This document shows positions 35,149 to 44,686 of a DNA stretch of 64,000 nt, in pieces. How positions within the stretch are numbered: position 1 is the stretch's first letter; the number at the start of each line of letters is the position of its first letter. The translations under genes and the position numbers were made by a program. The DNA comes from an uncultured Pseudoruegeria sp. (lineage in GTDB: Bacteria; Pseudomonadota; Alphaproteobacteria; Rhodobacterales; Rhodobacteraceae). The notes beneath the pieces are model-generated. The model was given only the letters and a program-made list of their open reading frames with translations. It did no database searches and was not told where the DNA came from. The stretch is taken from the NCBI GenBank assembly GCA_947498155.1, contig CANMJD010000001.1:620001-684000 (forward strand), given 5' to 3'.

Positions 35149-35799
35149 ATGGAACCCCTTTTGCCCCTGCCCCGCCTCCCCTTGTCAGCCCTTGCCCTTT
35201 GCCTGCTGCTTGCGGGCTGTATTGATCCGCAACGCCAAACCCCTGAAGTGGCCAGCCTGGACAAAGACGGGCTGATCCCGACGCAATTGGAAGCCCCGAG
35301 CGAAAAGCAACAAGAAGACTCGTGCTGGGCGCAGGATACCCAACCGGCGATCATCCAGACCGTGACCAATCAAGTGCTGATCCAGCCTGCGACCTATGAT
35401 GATGACGACACGCTGCTGACCCGTGCGGTCTATGGCACTGAAACCAAACAGGACATCCTGCGCATGCGGGCCGAAGCCTGGTTTCAGACCACCTGCCCCG
35501 AGTTCATCGATCAGGCCTATACTGCCACCCTGCAACGCGCCCTGACTGTACGCGGCTATTACAAGGGCACCATCACCGGCGAAATGAACGCTGAGACCCG
35601 CACCGCCATCAAAGACTACCAAACCCAACGCGGGCTAGAGAGCGAAATGCTGTCGCTGGCGGCGGCAAAGCAATTGGGTGTGGCGGCCTATGGGCGTCCG
35701 AAGGTAAAACAGACCGAGGCAACGCTAAAACCGGCAGTCGCGGGTACAGACAATCCGACCACGCCCGAGGAAGCGGTTGAAAACAGCCCCGAAGATTGA
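35149..35799 (+). CDS. Lipoprotein with peptidoglycan-binding domain
   Basis: 216 residues with lipobox LLLAGC (Cys 24). After a variable acidic segment comes a PG_binding_1 domain (about 118-160): YTATLQRALTVRGYYKGTITGEMNAETRTAIKDYQTQRGL. It probably tethers to the outer or inner membrane while binding the cell wall. One further cysteine pair (DSCWAQD, TTCPEF) may form a disulfide. It follows the glycosyltransferase by 40 nt. Confidence 0.88.
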   Translation: MEPLLPLPRLPLSALALCLLLAGCIDPQRQTPEVASLDKDGLIPTQLEAPSEKQQEDSCWAQDTQPAIIQTVTNQVLIQPATYDDDDTLLTRAVYGTETKQDILRMRAEAWFQTTCPEFIDQAYTATLQRALTVRGYYKGTITGEMNAETRTAIKDYQTQRGLESEMLSLAAAKQLGVAAYGRPKVKQTEATLKPAVAGTDNPTTPEEAVENSPED

Positions 35800-35833
35800 G
35801 CAATAACATGGCCTAAGGCCAGTCTAGCTGGAC

Positions 35834-36724
35834 TCAGCCCACAGGCAGGACATGGCGGTCGATGAGATCAATCACTGAGGCAATGCGCGCGAATTTATCC
35901 CGCCCACGACGATACATCAGCCAAAGATCGTGGTGATGCTTCTGAGCAAGATCAACAATTCGCACCTCCTGTCGCCGCGCAAAAGCATCCACACTCGATT
36001 TTGGAAGAATGCTATATCCCACCCCTTCGGCAACAGGAGTCAAAATCTGCCCGATCTGATTGACTGAAGTTCGAACCCGTAGCCGCTCTGCTCCTTGATA
36101 CGCGGCGGGAAAATTAGGGCCCAACAGCGCTTCTGCATATTCATTGCCATCCGGATGTCCGACAAATCCCAATGTATTCAGCGCTTCTAGCGTCTGGGTG
36201 TCGGTTTGTTGGGACTTTGGCACCACGAGGCACAGTTCCTCGCGCATCAGGAACTGGGTTTCCAGCTGATAATGTACGGGCTTGCCTGCCACAATTCCCA
36301 GATCCAAGGCTCCGCCGAGTACGTCTCGCAGGATATTGCCTTGCGGTGATGCAGTCAGCCGCAGAGTCAGCTCGGGCGCATCTCGCAGTCGGCGCAAAAG
36401 AATCGGATAAAACCACATGGCAAAGCTGCCGGAACATCCAATCCTGACCTCTCCGACATCAGGATTATCGCGTTGCAACATTTCTTTCAGAGCCCGCTCT
36501 TGCGCCCGACGCGCCTGCCCGACTTTTAACACCGCTTCGCCTGCGGGGGTTGGCGTGAAGGACTTTCCGTCCTGTACAATCAACGGCACCCCGACCTGCG
36601 CTTCGAGTTTGCGAAGATGTTGAGAGACGCCGGGTTGGGTCATTCCCAAGGCTTCTGCCGACCGTGTGAAATGGCCGGTTTCACAAAGTGTCGTAAAGGT
36701 TTCAAGCCAAGTGGCGTTCAGCAT
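35834..36724 (-). CDS. LysR-family regulator divergent from a VOC enzyme
   Basis: 296 residues. N-terminal winged helix-turn-helix (about 1-60: FTTLCETGHFTRSAEALGMTQPGVSQHLRKLEAQVGVPL), linker helix, then the periplasmic-binding-like effector domain (from about 90; GEVRIGCSGSFAMWFYPILL). Divergent orientation to the VOC gene across 98 AT-rich bp is the classic arrangement, so it probably activates that gene in response to its substrate; effector unknown. Confidence 0.92.
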   Translation of the reverse strand: MLNATWLETFTTLCETGHFTRSAEALGMTQPGVSQHLRKLEAQVGVPLIVQDGKSFTPTPAGEAVLKVGQARRAQERALKEMLQRDNPDVGEVRIGCSGSFAMWFYPILLRRLRDAPELTLRLTASPQGNILRDVLGGALDLGIVAGKPVHYQLETQFLMREELCLVVPKSQQTDTQTLEALNTLGFVGHPDGNEYAEALLGPNFPAAYQGAERLRVRTSVNQIGQILTPVAEGVGYSILPKSSVDAFARRQEVRIVDLAQKHHHDLWLMYRRGRDKFARIASVIDLIDRHVLPVG

Positions 36725-36822
36725 AAATCATTCCGATACGTTATCATAAATATACATATCAATAATTTCCAAAAAGACCAACGAAACGCTACCTTTAGGC
36801 TAACAAAACGAAAGGAAACGCT
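36725..36822. promoter_or_regulatory. LysR/VOC divergent promoter region
   Basis: A 98-bp interval, strongly AT-rich (unlike flanking genes), containing dyad-like sequence around 36733-36762 (ATACGTTATCATAAATATAC then ATATCA) with several T-N11-A candidates for LysR binding. AAAGGA lies 8 nt before the VOC ATG. Confidence 0.35.
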
Positions 36823-37320
36823 ATGCTACCTACTCCCCGCAGCTTCTCTCATATTGGCCTCTCGGTTCCCAACCTAGACAAGGCCGTGGAATTCTACCGC
36901 GATATCATGGGCTTCTATGTCATTATGAACCCAACAGAAATTATCGAAGACGACAGCGATATCGGGCAGATGTGTAGCGATGTCTTTGGCAAAGGTTGGG
37001 GTAAAATCCGCATTGCCCATTTGGCAACCGCCGACCGTATCGGCTTTGAACTGTTCGAATTTGAAGGCAACCATGCCCCCAAAGATAATCTGGATTACCG
37101 CCAGCACGGTACATTCCATTTTGCCATTCAGGATCCAAACCTCGAGGATCTGCTTGCCAAAATCGTCGCCGCAGGCGGCAAGCAACGCATGCCGGTCAGG
37201 GAATATTTTCCCGATGAAAAACCGTATCGCATGGTTTACGTCGAAGACCCCTTTGGGATCGTCTTTGAACTCTACAGCCATAGCTATGAGCTAACCTATT
37301 CCGCTGGCGCCTATACCTAA
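36823..37320 (+). CDS. VOC-superfamily (glyoxalase/dioxygenase-like) metalloenzyme
   Basis: 165 residues with two beta-alpha-beta-beta-beta modules. The likely metal ligands are H11 (FSHIGLSV), the Glu of IGFELFEF, H92 (GTFHFAIQD) and the Glu of GIVFELYSHS. It resembles lactoylglutathione lyase and ring-cleavage families; no decisive substrate motif. Controlled probably by the divergent LysR gene. Confidence 0.85.
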   Translation: MLPTPRSFSHIGLSVPNLDKAVEFYRDIMGFYVIMNPTEIIEDDSDIGQMCSDVFGKGWGKIRIAHLATADRIGFELFEFEGNHAPKDNLDYRQHGTFHFAIQDPNLEDLLAKIVAAGGKQRMPVREYFPDEKPYRMVYVEDPFGIVFELYSHSYELTYSAGAYT

Positions 37321-37385
37321 ACGATAGGCCCCCTGCTGCGGGTAGATCACAACCATGCCCGCCTGCTTTTAGTTGGCTCCACACA

Positions 37386-37413
37386 AAAAGAGCGCCTCAA
37401 AGGGCGCTCTTTT
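37386..37413. terminator. Bidirectional terminator between VOC gene and degP
   Basis: AAAAGAGCGCC (37386-37396), loop TCAAAG, GGCGCTCTTTT (37403-37413), with TTTC after it and A-rich sequence before it. It serves both convergent genes. Confidence 0.85.
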
Positions 37414-37434
37414 CTTTCGTAGGATGGAAAGCGC

Positions 37435-38913
37435 TTATTCCAGTGACAGCGCCACAAAGCGTGGATCACCGGCGCGGCGCACCAAAAGCAGCAAGGATTT
37501 GCGACCCGCATCTTCGGCTTCGGCGATACGCTCGTTCAGATCATCGACGCTGGCGATTTTCTGCTGTCCGGCCTCGGTGATGACATCCCCTGCCCGCAGA
37601 CCTTTTTCAAAGGCTTCGGCAGTTTCGTCCACATCGGTGACCACCAGCCCCTTGATCCCGCTGCCCAGTTCAAGCTGCTCGCGCAGCTCATCGGTCATTT
37701 CTGACAGGGTCAAACCAAGGATTTCTTCCTCGATAGGCTCATCCGCTGGGGCAGAGGCGGGAATGGTGCCTTCGGCAGTTTCCCGACGGCCCAGCGTGAC
37801 CGAGAGGGACACTTCTTCGCCTTCGCGATAGACCATCACGTCAACGGCTTTGCCCACGGCGGTATTGCCGACTTCGCGCACCAACTCGCGGGTGTCATCG
37901 ACCTTGTTTCCATCAAAGGACAGGATCACGTCACCGGCGTTCAGGCCGGCCTCAGCCGCAGGGCCTTCGGGTACATCCGTGATCAAAGCGCCAACCGGTT
38001 TATCCAGCCCCAAGGCTTCGGCAACATCTTCGGTCACGTCCTGAATGCGCACACCCAACCAACCACGACGGGTTTCGCCGAATTCCTGCAGTTGCGCGAC
38101 GACGCGTTCAACCACGGCAGAGGACATGGCAAAGCCGATCCCGATAGAGCCGCCATTGGGCGACAGAATTGCTGTGTTCACGCCGATCACTTCGCCGTCC
38201 ATATTGAACAAAGGTCCGCCGGAGTTGCCTCGATTGATCGCTGCATCTGTTTGGATGTAGTCGTCATAGGTGCCCGAAAGTTCACGGTTGCGGGCTGATA
38301 CAATCCCAGCAGAAACAGAGAAACCCTGCCCCAGCGGATTGCCCATCGCCATGACCCAATCGCCCACACGCGCCACATCGCTATCGCCAAAGCTGACAAA
38401 ATCCAGAGGATCATCGCTTTCGACTTTCAGCAGGGCAATATCTGTATTGGGGTCGGTGCCGATGACTTTGGCAGGCAGCTCGCCGCCTTCGAAAAACTCG
38501 ATCAGAATTTCATCCGCACCCTCGATCACGTGGTTGTTGGTGACGATGAACCCGTCCGCAGAGATCACGAAACCGGAACCAAGCGCCTGACTGCGGCGGG
38601 GCCGTTGTTGATTATCACCACGCTCACCGAATTCACGGAAGAAATCCTCAAACGGGGAGCCTTCGGGCACAATCGGCCCCGGTCCGGCCGAAGCCGCAAC
38701 GGTGGTGGAGGTGGTGATGTTAACAACGGCGGGGCTGATCTCTTCTGCCAGATCGGCAAAGCTGTCGGGCGCGCCTTTGGCCTGTGCCGACAGGGTTTGC
38801 GCCAGAACCAGCGCCACCCCCAGAACAAAAAGCCAAAGCTGGCGGGGCAATGTCACAACCGGTGAGGGCACAACCTGTGCATCACGCGGATACGTGGAAT
38901 GAAGTGAAGACAC
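37435..38913 (-). CDS. DegP/DegQ-type periplasmic serine protease
   Basis: 492 residues. Signal/anchor segment LPRQLWLFVLGVALVLAQTL (about 22-41, cleavage near AQAKG). The trypsin-like domain has H128 (TNNHVI), D158 (NTDIALL) and S231 (RGNSGGPL). Two PDZ domains follow (about 285-370 and 395-490). It degrades or refolds misfolded envelope proteins. The start is a GTG (38913) with AAGGAG 6 nt upstream. It lies next to the hflK-hflC genes, which also guard membrane proteins, with a glycosyltransferase between. Confidence 0.95.
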   Translation of the reverse strand: MSSLHSTYPRDAQVVPSPVVTLPRQLWLFVLGVALVLAQTLSAQAKGAPDSFADLAEEISPAVVNITTSTTVAASAGPGPIVPEGSPFEDFFREFGERGDNQQRPRRSQALGSGFVISADGFIVTNNHVIEGADEILIEFFEGGELPAKVIGTDPNTDIALLKVESDDPLDFVSFGDSDVARVGDWVMAMGNPLGQGFSVSAGIVSARNRELSGTYDDYIQTDAAINRGNSGGPLFNMDGEVIGVNTAILSPNGGSIGIGFAMSSAVVERVVAQLQEFGETRRGWLGVRIQDVTEDVAEALGLDKPVGALITDVPEGPAAEAGLNAGDVILSFDGNKVDDTRELVREVGNTAVGKAVDVMVYREGEEVSLSVTLGRRETAEGTIPASAPADEPIEEEILGLTLSEMTDELREQLELGSGIKGLVVTDVDETAEAFEKGLRAGDVITEAGQQKIASVDDLNERIAEAEDAGRKSLLLLVRRAGDPRFVALSLE

Positions 38914-39098
38914 TTTTTACTCCTTTTCAAAGAGGACAACGCCGATGCGTCGTCAAATCCTTGTGCAAGTATGTCGTTCCTTTTGGCAGCAATACAACAC
39001 TACGCGACGTCGCTTTTTTTCACATAGACGTGATAAAAGAGTAACACCCGCCCCCGAACAAACTACGTCGCAGGCGACTGAATTATAATTCTGGGGCC
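38914..39098. promoter_or_regulatory. degP upstream region with palindromes
   Basis: 185 bp, AT-rich, no gene. It contains the perfect palindrome GCGACGTCGC (39004-39013) followed on the plus strand by seven T, and GAATTATAATTC (39080-39091) just after the glycosyltransferase stop. The first could be a terminator on the plus strand or an operator for degP; the second may be a regulator site. No clear envelope-stress promoter was identified. Confidence 0.35.
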
Positions 39099-40121
39099 TT
39101 AGCTGGCGCGGCTGAACTGAATGACCGGCAAATACTCAAGATTGGCCTCTGGTCTATCCTGCCCCCCGTCAATGTCGCCCTTTGAATGCAAAAGCTGGCG
39201 ACGTCGCGCAGTGAACCAGTCAAAGCTCTCTTCTTCGAGACGACTGATATCGGCATCCAACCGGATTTCCGAAATATGCGCTTCCATGCCCTGCAATCGG
39301 GCCAGAATGGACAGTTCGGTCAGTTTGTTCTGGTTCAAACGTCGGTACTTATGGGCCGTCAGATAATCCGTCATGCGATCTTCTTGCAGATGGGTCTCTT
39401 CGGCGGTTTTACACAGATAAAGATCATCCGATTTCACCGCATATTGATTCAGACAGGCGTTTTCAAAACTAAGCTGCGCTTCGGTCAGGTTGAAACTGGT
39501 GGCGTTTTCAACTTCTAGAGCCGCCGGATCAATTTCGATGCCCTCGGTGGTTTTGATCACAGGGGGCACCTCACGTGGATCACGGGGCAGATCGCCCTGA
39601 AGTGCGGTAAAACGGTCGACACGAAACAGCGGTTTATGCTCGGCAAGGCGGGGGATCAGACGGCTTTGCGTGCGCAGGAACTGTTTCAGCACGCTGCCGC
39701 CGGTCCAGCGCTGGATAAAACAATTTCCATAAAGGCGACGCATCAAAAGGATGGCATCTGCTTCGCCGACATCGGCGATCAGGGCCTGAATGTCGCGATA
39801 CTTAGCGTCCAGATTCAGGTATTGGTCCGGCTCAATCCAGAGCATCCAATCCGCATCCTGCACCTTGGGATGATCCAGCCCTTGTTGTTGCAGGCTATGG
39901 GATTTGTCCGCTGGTTCTGTCGCGGCGATATGGGTGACATGCCCCAAAGCATCCAACCGGTCCAGCAAAGCGCAGGTGCTATCGTCGCTGTTTTCCGAAA
40001 AAACCAGAATATCCCGAAAGCCAAGCTGGCGGTGATAGGCGACCCATTCAACTAGAAACAAACCCTCATTGCGCATAGAGGTCACCAAAGTGACCCTATC
40101 GCGACCCTTCTCGCGTACCAT
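39099..40121 (-). CDS. Family-2-like glycosyltransferase inserted beside hflKC-degP
   Basis: 340 residues from the ATG at 40121, with GAGG 5 nt upstream (frame open to 40235). It begins DRVTLVTSMRNEGLFLVEWVAYHRQLGF and has ILVFSENSDDSTCALLDRL. The catalytic-core metal motif region is DWMLWIEPDQYLNL. It resembles the GT2/GT92-type family common in Roseobacter genomes with unknown acceptors. The degP-hflC neighbourhood is split by this gene, and its flanks are AT-rich, so insertion is possible. Confidence 0.8.
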   Translation of the reverse strand: MVREKGRDRVTLVTSMRNEGLFLVEWVAYHRQLGFRDILVFSENSDDSTCALLDRLDALGHVTHIAATEPADKSHSLQQQGLDHPKVQDADWMLWIEPDQYLNLDAKYRDIQALIADVGEADAILLMRRLYGNCFIQRWTGGSVLKQFLRTQSRLIPRLAEHKPLFRVDRFTALQGDLPRDPREVPPVIKTTEGIEIDPAALEVENATSFNLTEAQLSFENACLNQYAVKSDDLYLCKTAEETHLQEDRMTDYLTAHKYRRLNQNKLTELSILARLQGMEAHISEIRLDADISRLEEESFDWFTARRRQLLHSKGDIDGGQDRPEANLEYLPVIQFSRAS

Positions 40122-40256
40122 GTCTGCCTCAATATTTATTCGTTTTTTTAGTCTTGTTTTATTCAAATTGCGGCAGAAGGCAGCGTCAGACAAGCCCTTC
40201 AATGTTGCAGAGGGGGGCTCGTGACCCATTCGCAACTATAAGGCGGGTTAGATTTC

Positions 40257-40439
40257 CTACCTGAGGCTCAGCAGGATTACACCGATTGTCACCGCCAGAA
40301 GGCCGATCAAGCGGCGGGTGTCACGGGGGGTTTGGGCGATCAGCTTGATGATCTCATCCAAACGCGAAGGGGCCAGTGCAAACACCAGCCCCTCTAGGAT
40401 CAAAACAAGCCCGAGGGCCAGTAAGATGGTATCAATCAA
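40257..40439 (-). CDS. DUF2065 membrane protein (TTG start)
   Basis: 60 residues, two hydrophobic helices (about 4-26 and 42-58) with a short polar loop (RLDEIIKLIAQTPRDTRRL). The family is usually found after hflC. The initiation codon appears to be TTG at 40439, overlapping the hflC stop as TTGA, so it is translationally coupled. Role unknown; perhaps an accessory of the HflKC-FtsH complex. Confidence 0.8.
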   Translation of the reverse strand: MIDTILLALGLVLILEGLVFALAPSRLDEIIKLIAQTPRDTRRLIGLLAVTIGVILLSLR

Positions 40440-41305
40440 TTGCTACCATCCGTTTTGAAATAGTCGAAGAAATCACCATCCGGCGACATCACCACCGAGG
40501 AATTACCCGACTGGAAGGCGCGCTGGTAAGCTTCGAGCGAACGGTAGAAGTCAAAGAACTCCCGATCTGCGCCATAGGCCAGTGCAAAGATGCCGTTACG
40601 CTCGGCATCAGCTTCACCGCGAACGATCTCGCTTTGACGCTGCGCATCGGATACCAGCTCGACCACGGTCCGGTCGGCTTGCGCCCGAATACGCTGCGCG
40701 GCTTCTTCACCACGCGCGATCTCGTCTGCTGCTTCCCGTTCCCGCTCTGCGCGCATCCGGTTGAAAGTGGCTTCAAGGTTGGCTTGTGGCAGATCGGTCC
40801 GTTTCAACCGCACATCGATGACTTCCAGACCCAGAGCGCGGGCCTCGGAAATTGCCGAGTTGCGAATGCGCAGCATCAGCGTCGCCCGATCCGACGACAG
40901 GATGTCATTGCTGCTCACCGAACCCAGTACTTCGCGGGTTTCAGCGCGCAAGATAGAATCCAGTCGCGATTCAGCGGCCGGAATACCTCCGACACCAACA
41001 GCTTCGCGGAACTGGCGCACATCGGCAATCCGGTAACGTGCGAAGGCGTCAACAACCAGACGACGGTCATCCAGAGGTGTAACCTCCAGCGGGCCGACTT
41101 CGCGGCTCAGAATTCGGTCATCATATTTGACCACTTCCTGAATCAGGGGAATTTTGAACGAAAGCCCCGGGTCTTCTTTGACATCGACCACACGGCCGAA
41201 TTGCAGGACAAGACCTTTTTCGCGCTCGTCCACGATAAAGATCGACGACAAGAGCGCAGCCACGATAACAATGGCAACAGGGATCAAAAAGGTAGATTTA
41301 CGCAT
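40436..41305 (-). CDS. hflC: HflC, SPFH protein modulating FtsH
   Basis: 289 residues. One N-terminal membrane segment (about 5-25; FLIPVAIVIVAALLSSIFIV), then an SPFH/prohibitin domain (DEREKGLVLQFGRVVDV). The helical C-terminal part is rich in AEAERE-type repeats (MRAEREREAADEIARGEEAAQRIRAQAD). With HflK it forms a periplasmic cage around the FtsH protease. The ATG overlaps the hflK stop as TAATG. Confidence 0.95.
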   Translation of the reverse strand: MRKSTFLIPVAIVIVAALLSSIFIVDEREKGLVLQFGRVVDVKEDPGLSFKIPLIQEVVKYDDRILSREVGPLEVTPLDDRRLVVDAFARYRIADVRQFREAVGVGGIPAAESRLDSILRAETREVLGSVSSNDILSSDRATLMLRIRNSAISEARALGLEVIDVRLKRTDLPQANLEATFNRMRAEREREAADEIARGEEAAQRIRAQADRTVVELVSDAQRQSEIVRGEADAERNGIFALAYGADREFFDFYRSLEAYQRAFQSGNSSVVMSPDGDFFDYFKTDGSN

Positions 41306-42456
41306 TAGTTTGACCCTCCATCTGTCGATCGTCGCAATTCGTTAAGCGGCAGATAGGGTACAACACCGCTCCCGCCTTCGCCATTATCGTCCAGAATAAC
41401 CTTGTCGACGCGTCCAAGCACTTCTTCCATGGTTTCCAGATACAGACGTTTGCGCGTCACTTCAGGGGCTTTGGCATATTCTGTCAGAACCGCTGTAAAG
41501 CGGCTGGCTTCACCTTCAGCCTCGTTCACAACGCGGGCACGATAGCCTTCGGCCTCTTCCAGAACCTGTGCAGCTTCACCACGCGCGCCCGCGACAACGC
41601 GGTTGGCATAGGCATCAGCTTGTTTCTCAAGCCTGTCGCGTTCCTGACCTGCAGATTGCACGTCACGGAAGGCATCCTTAACCGGCTCGGGCGGATCGGC
41701 ACCATCAAAGTTGACCCGAATGATGTTTACGCCAGAATCATAACTGTCCAACGTGCTTTGAGTCAGCTGTTTCAGATTGTCAGCAATGATCCCACGATCC
41801 CGGTTCAGGATCGGTGCCAGTTCCGACTGGGCAATGATCTCGCGCATAGCCGATTCAGACACCGCCTGAATGGTCTGCTGTGGATCGCGCAGGTTAAACA
41901 GGTATTTGGCCGGATCATTGATGTTCCAAACAACCTGGAAATCGATATCGACGATGTTTTCATCACCGGTCAGCATCAAGCCGCTATCAGCACCCCGTGA
42001 ACCAGCACCGATTTCTTCGGTTTGCTCGACACTTACGGGGATCACTTCGGCAGAGACCAAGGGCCAAGGTGCAAAGTTCAGACCCGGTTCACCCGTCGCC
42101 GAGTATTTACCAAGGAACAATTCGACGGATTTGGATTGCGCCGGAACCGTATAAAACGACGCATAGCCCCACAAACCCAGTGCTGCCACGGCGATCAAGC
42201 CGATGGTGCCGCGGGTCAGTTTGGGGCCTTCGCCACCGCCGGTGCCATTGGGCCGGCCGCTTTTGCCACCGCCCCCACCAAGCAGCACCCGAAGTTGCTC
42301 TTGGCCCTTTTTTACAAGTTCATCTACGTCAGGTATCTGCGGATCGTTCTGTCCGGGGCGACGTCCAGGGTCATTGTTGCCACGATTGTCATCGCCGCCA
42401 CCATTTCCACTGTTGTTGCCGCTTCCCCCCCAGGGTCCGCCGTTATTTCCAGCCAT
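41305..42456 (-). CDS. hflK: HflK, SPFH protein modulating FtsH
   Basis: 383 residues. A glycine/asparagine-rich cytoplasmic N-terminus (about 1-75; NNGGPWGGSGNNSGNGG) precedes one membrane helix (about 80-102) and the SPFH domain (VELFLGKYSATGEPGLNFAPW). The C-terminal helical region has REAIAQVLEEA-like repeats. AAGGACC lies before the ATG. It is the first gene of hflK-hflC-DUF2065. Confidence 0.95.
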   Translation of the reverse strand: MAGNNGGPWGGSGNNSGNGGGDDNRGNNDPGRRPGQNDPQIPDVDELVKKGQEQLRVLLGGGGGKSGRPNGTGGGEGPKLTRGTIGLIAVAALGLWGYASFYTVPAQSKSVELFLGKYSATGEPGLNFAPWPLVSAEVIPVSVEQTEEIGAGSRGADSGLMLTGDENIVDIDFQVVWNINDPAKYLFNLRDPQQTIQAVSESAMREIIAQSELAPILNRDRGIIADNLKQLTQSTLDSYDSGVNIIRVNFDGADPPEPVKDAFRDVQSAGQERDRLEKQADAYANRVVAGARGEAAQVLEEAEGYRARVVNEAEGEASRFTAVLTEYAKAPEVTRKRLYLETMEEVLGRVDKVILDDNGEGGSGVVPYLPLNELRRSTDGGSN

Positions 42457-42522
42457 TAAAGGTCCTTACCTCAAGTGTTTGACACGAAGTCTGTGCCATA
42501 AATGTGCCCGAACGCGCGGAAA

Positions 42523-43881
42523 TCAAGCCGTGCGTGTCGGTGTTTTCATTGTGACCAGCTCCTCGGACATGGTCGGATGTACCGCTACAGTGCGGTCAAA
42601 ATCTTCTTTTGTTGCGCCCATCTTGATCGCAACGGCTGCCAGTTGGATCATCTCGCCAGCCTGCGGGGCGACGATGTGACACCCCAAAACCTTGCGGCTC
42701 TCTTGGCTGACAATCAGCTTCATTAACACACGGTTGTCACGACCTGCAAACAACGACTGCATGGGGCGGAAAGAAGCCGCATAAACCTCGATCGGTTCCT
42801 GCTCTGCGGCGGCCTCTTCAGACAGGCCGACGGTGCCCAGTTCGGGCTGGGTGAATACAGCGCTGGCCACCAGTTCGTGATCGGGTTTGGTTGGGCGTCC
42901 GTGGAAAACGGTTTCGACAAAAGCCGCCCCTTCGCGGATCGCCACAGGGGTCAGGTTGATCCGGTCGGTGACATCACCAACGGCATAGATCGACGGCACT
43001 GATGTCTGCGAATAGTCATCCACGACAATATTGCCGTTGCGCCCAAGTTCAACGCCCAGCGCCTCCAGGCCCAAACCGGTAGAATTCGGCGTACGGCCCG
43101 TGGCATAGATCACCTGATCATAGCAGCGCTCACCGCCGTTGCTGTCCTTGACCCAGATGCCGGCGTCGCGCTTTTCGATCGCCAGCACATCGGTGCCCAC
43201 ATGCAGATTAACGCCTCCGGTCTTCATCTCTTCGGCGACATGGCCGCGGGCCTCATCATCAAAGCCGCGCAACACCTGTGCGCCGCGATAGAATTGCGTT
43301 ACCTCAAGGCCCAGACCATTCAGGATGCAGGCAAATTCACAGGCAATAAACCCGCCGCCAACGATCAGCACGGATTTTGGCATCGCATCCCAGAGGAAAA
43401 TCTCGTTAGAGGTAATGGTATGTTCGATCCCCGGCATCTCGGGCTTGAACGGGGTACCGCCGGTGGCAATCAGGATATGCTTGGCCGTGACGGTTTCACC
43501 CGTGGACAGGCTTACGGTATGGGCGTCCTTCAGGGTGGCGCGGGCATTAAAAACCTCGACACCCGCGTTGGACAGCACATTGCCATAGATTTTCTCGAGC
43601 CGGTCCAGCTCGGCGCGCAGTTTCGGATGAAAGGTATCCCAGTCATGAGCGCCTTCCTGAACGTCCCAGCCATAGGCGCGCGCATCTTCGAATTGCTCTT
43701 TATAGCTGGAAGCAAAAACCATCAGTTTCTTCGGCACACACCCCCGAATGACACAGGTGCCGCCCAAACGGTATTCCTCGGCTAGGGCCACTTTGGCGCC
43801 TGCCTCGCTTGAGGCCAGACGCGCAGCCCGCACACCGCCAGAGCCACCACCAATAACAAATAGATCATAGTCGAAGGTCAT
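42523..43881 (-). CDS. gor: Glutathione-disulfide reductase
   Basis: 452 residues, flavoprotein disulfide reductase. FAD site GGGSGGVRAARLAS (about 12-25), redox-active GGTCVIRGCVPKK with paired Cys, NADPH site VGGGFIACEFACIL, and the C-terminal HPTMSEE with the proton-relay His. It keeps glutathione reduced with NADPH. The gene after it on the same strand (rpiA upstream) makes NADPH-pathway sugar, but this link is only suggestive. Confidence 0.95.
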   Translation of the reverse strand: MTFDYDLFVIGGGSGGVRAARLASSEAGAKVALAEEYRLGGTCVIRGCVPKKLMVFASSYKEQFEDARAYGWDVQEGAHDWDTFHPKLRAELDRLEKIYGNVLSNAGVEVFNARATLKDAHTVSLSTGETVTAKHILIATGGTPFKPEMPGIEHTITSNEIFLWDAMPKSVLIVGGGFIACEFACILNGLGLEVTQFYRGAQVLRGFDDEARGHVAEEMKTGGVNLHVGTDVLAIEKRDAGIWVKDSNGGERCYDQVIYATGRTPNSTGLGLEALGVELGRNGNIVVDDYSQTSVPSIYAVGDVTDRINLTPVAIREGAAFVETVFHGRPTKPDHELVASAVFTQPELGTVGLSEEAAAEQEPIEVYAASFRPMQSLFAGRDNRVLMKLIVSQESRKVLGCHIVAPQAGEMIQLAAVAIKMGATKEDFDRTVAVHPTMSEELVTMKTPTRTA

Positions 43882-43903
43882 TCGTTTTCCTTACCCGCGC
43901 AAA

Positions 43904-44686
43904 TTACAAATCAGAGAACATGTTTTCATCGTCGATGAAATCCAGATGATCCTCTTCGATTGTGCCTGCATTTATGTCGCGCACCTCGACTTTGCCATCC
44001 CCAAAGCCGATCACAACCGCGTCACAAATGTCGATAAACAATCCGTTTTCCACCACACCGGGGATCTGGTTGATCACCAATGACATCTGCCGCGGATTGC
44101 CGATGCGTTTTAGATGCAGATCAACGATGTAGTTGCCCTCATCGGTGATATAGGGCGTGTCCCCATTCAGCCGCAGCGTTGTGGTTTGGCCCAGCACATC
44201 CAGCCCGACCAGGGTTTCCTCGACCAGCGCTTTGGTGGTCTGCCAGCCAAAGGGCACCACCTCCACCGGCAAGGGAAAGGCACCCAGCGTATCAACCTGT
44301 TTGGAGATATCGGCAATCACTACCATTTGGTCACTCGCCGTGGCGACGATCTTTTCTTGTAACAAGGCACCGCCGCCGCCTTTGATCAGGTTCAGGTTGC
44401 CGTCATATTCATCGGCCCCGTCGATGGTGATGTCGAGCCATTTTGCTTCGTCCAGCGACACCACTTTGATCCCGACCTCGCGGGCCAGATCAGCGGTGCG
44501 CGATGAGGTGGGCACACCGGTAATCCGCAGCCCCTCTTTTTCGATAAGATCCCCCAGACAACGCACCAGCCATGCCGCCGTCGAGCCAGTGCCCAGACCA
44601 ACCCGCATCCCGTCCTCGACAAAATCAGTTGCCCGCTTCGCCGCCACGAATTTGGCCTTATCAATCGGGGAGAGGTTGTTGGTCAT
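43904..44686 (-). CDS. rpiA: Ribose-5-phosphate isomerase A
   Basis: 260 residues interconverting ribose-5-phosphate and ribulose-5-phosphate. Motifs GLGTGSTAAWLV (about 31-42), DGADEYDGNLNLIKGGGGALLQEK (split here: DGADEYDG then NLIKGGGGAL), and the C-terminal region NGLFIDICDAVVIG. AAGGAG lies before the ATG. It is 22 nt before gor on the same strand and probably co-transcribed. Confidence 0.95.
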   Translation of the reverse strand: MTNNLSPIDKAKFVAAKRATDFVEDGMRVGLGTGSTAAWLVRCLGDLIEKEGLRITGVPTSSRTADLAREVGIKVVSLDEAKWLDITIDGADEYDGNLNLIKGGGGALLQEKIVATASDQMVVIADISKQVDTLGAFPLPVEVVPFGWQTTKALVEETLVGLDVLGQTTTLRLNGDTPYITDEGNYIVDLHLKRIGNPRQMSLVINQIPGVVENGLFIDICDAVVIGFGDGKVEVRDINAGTIEEDHLDFIDDENMFSDL

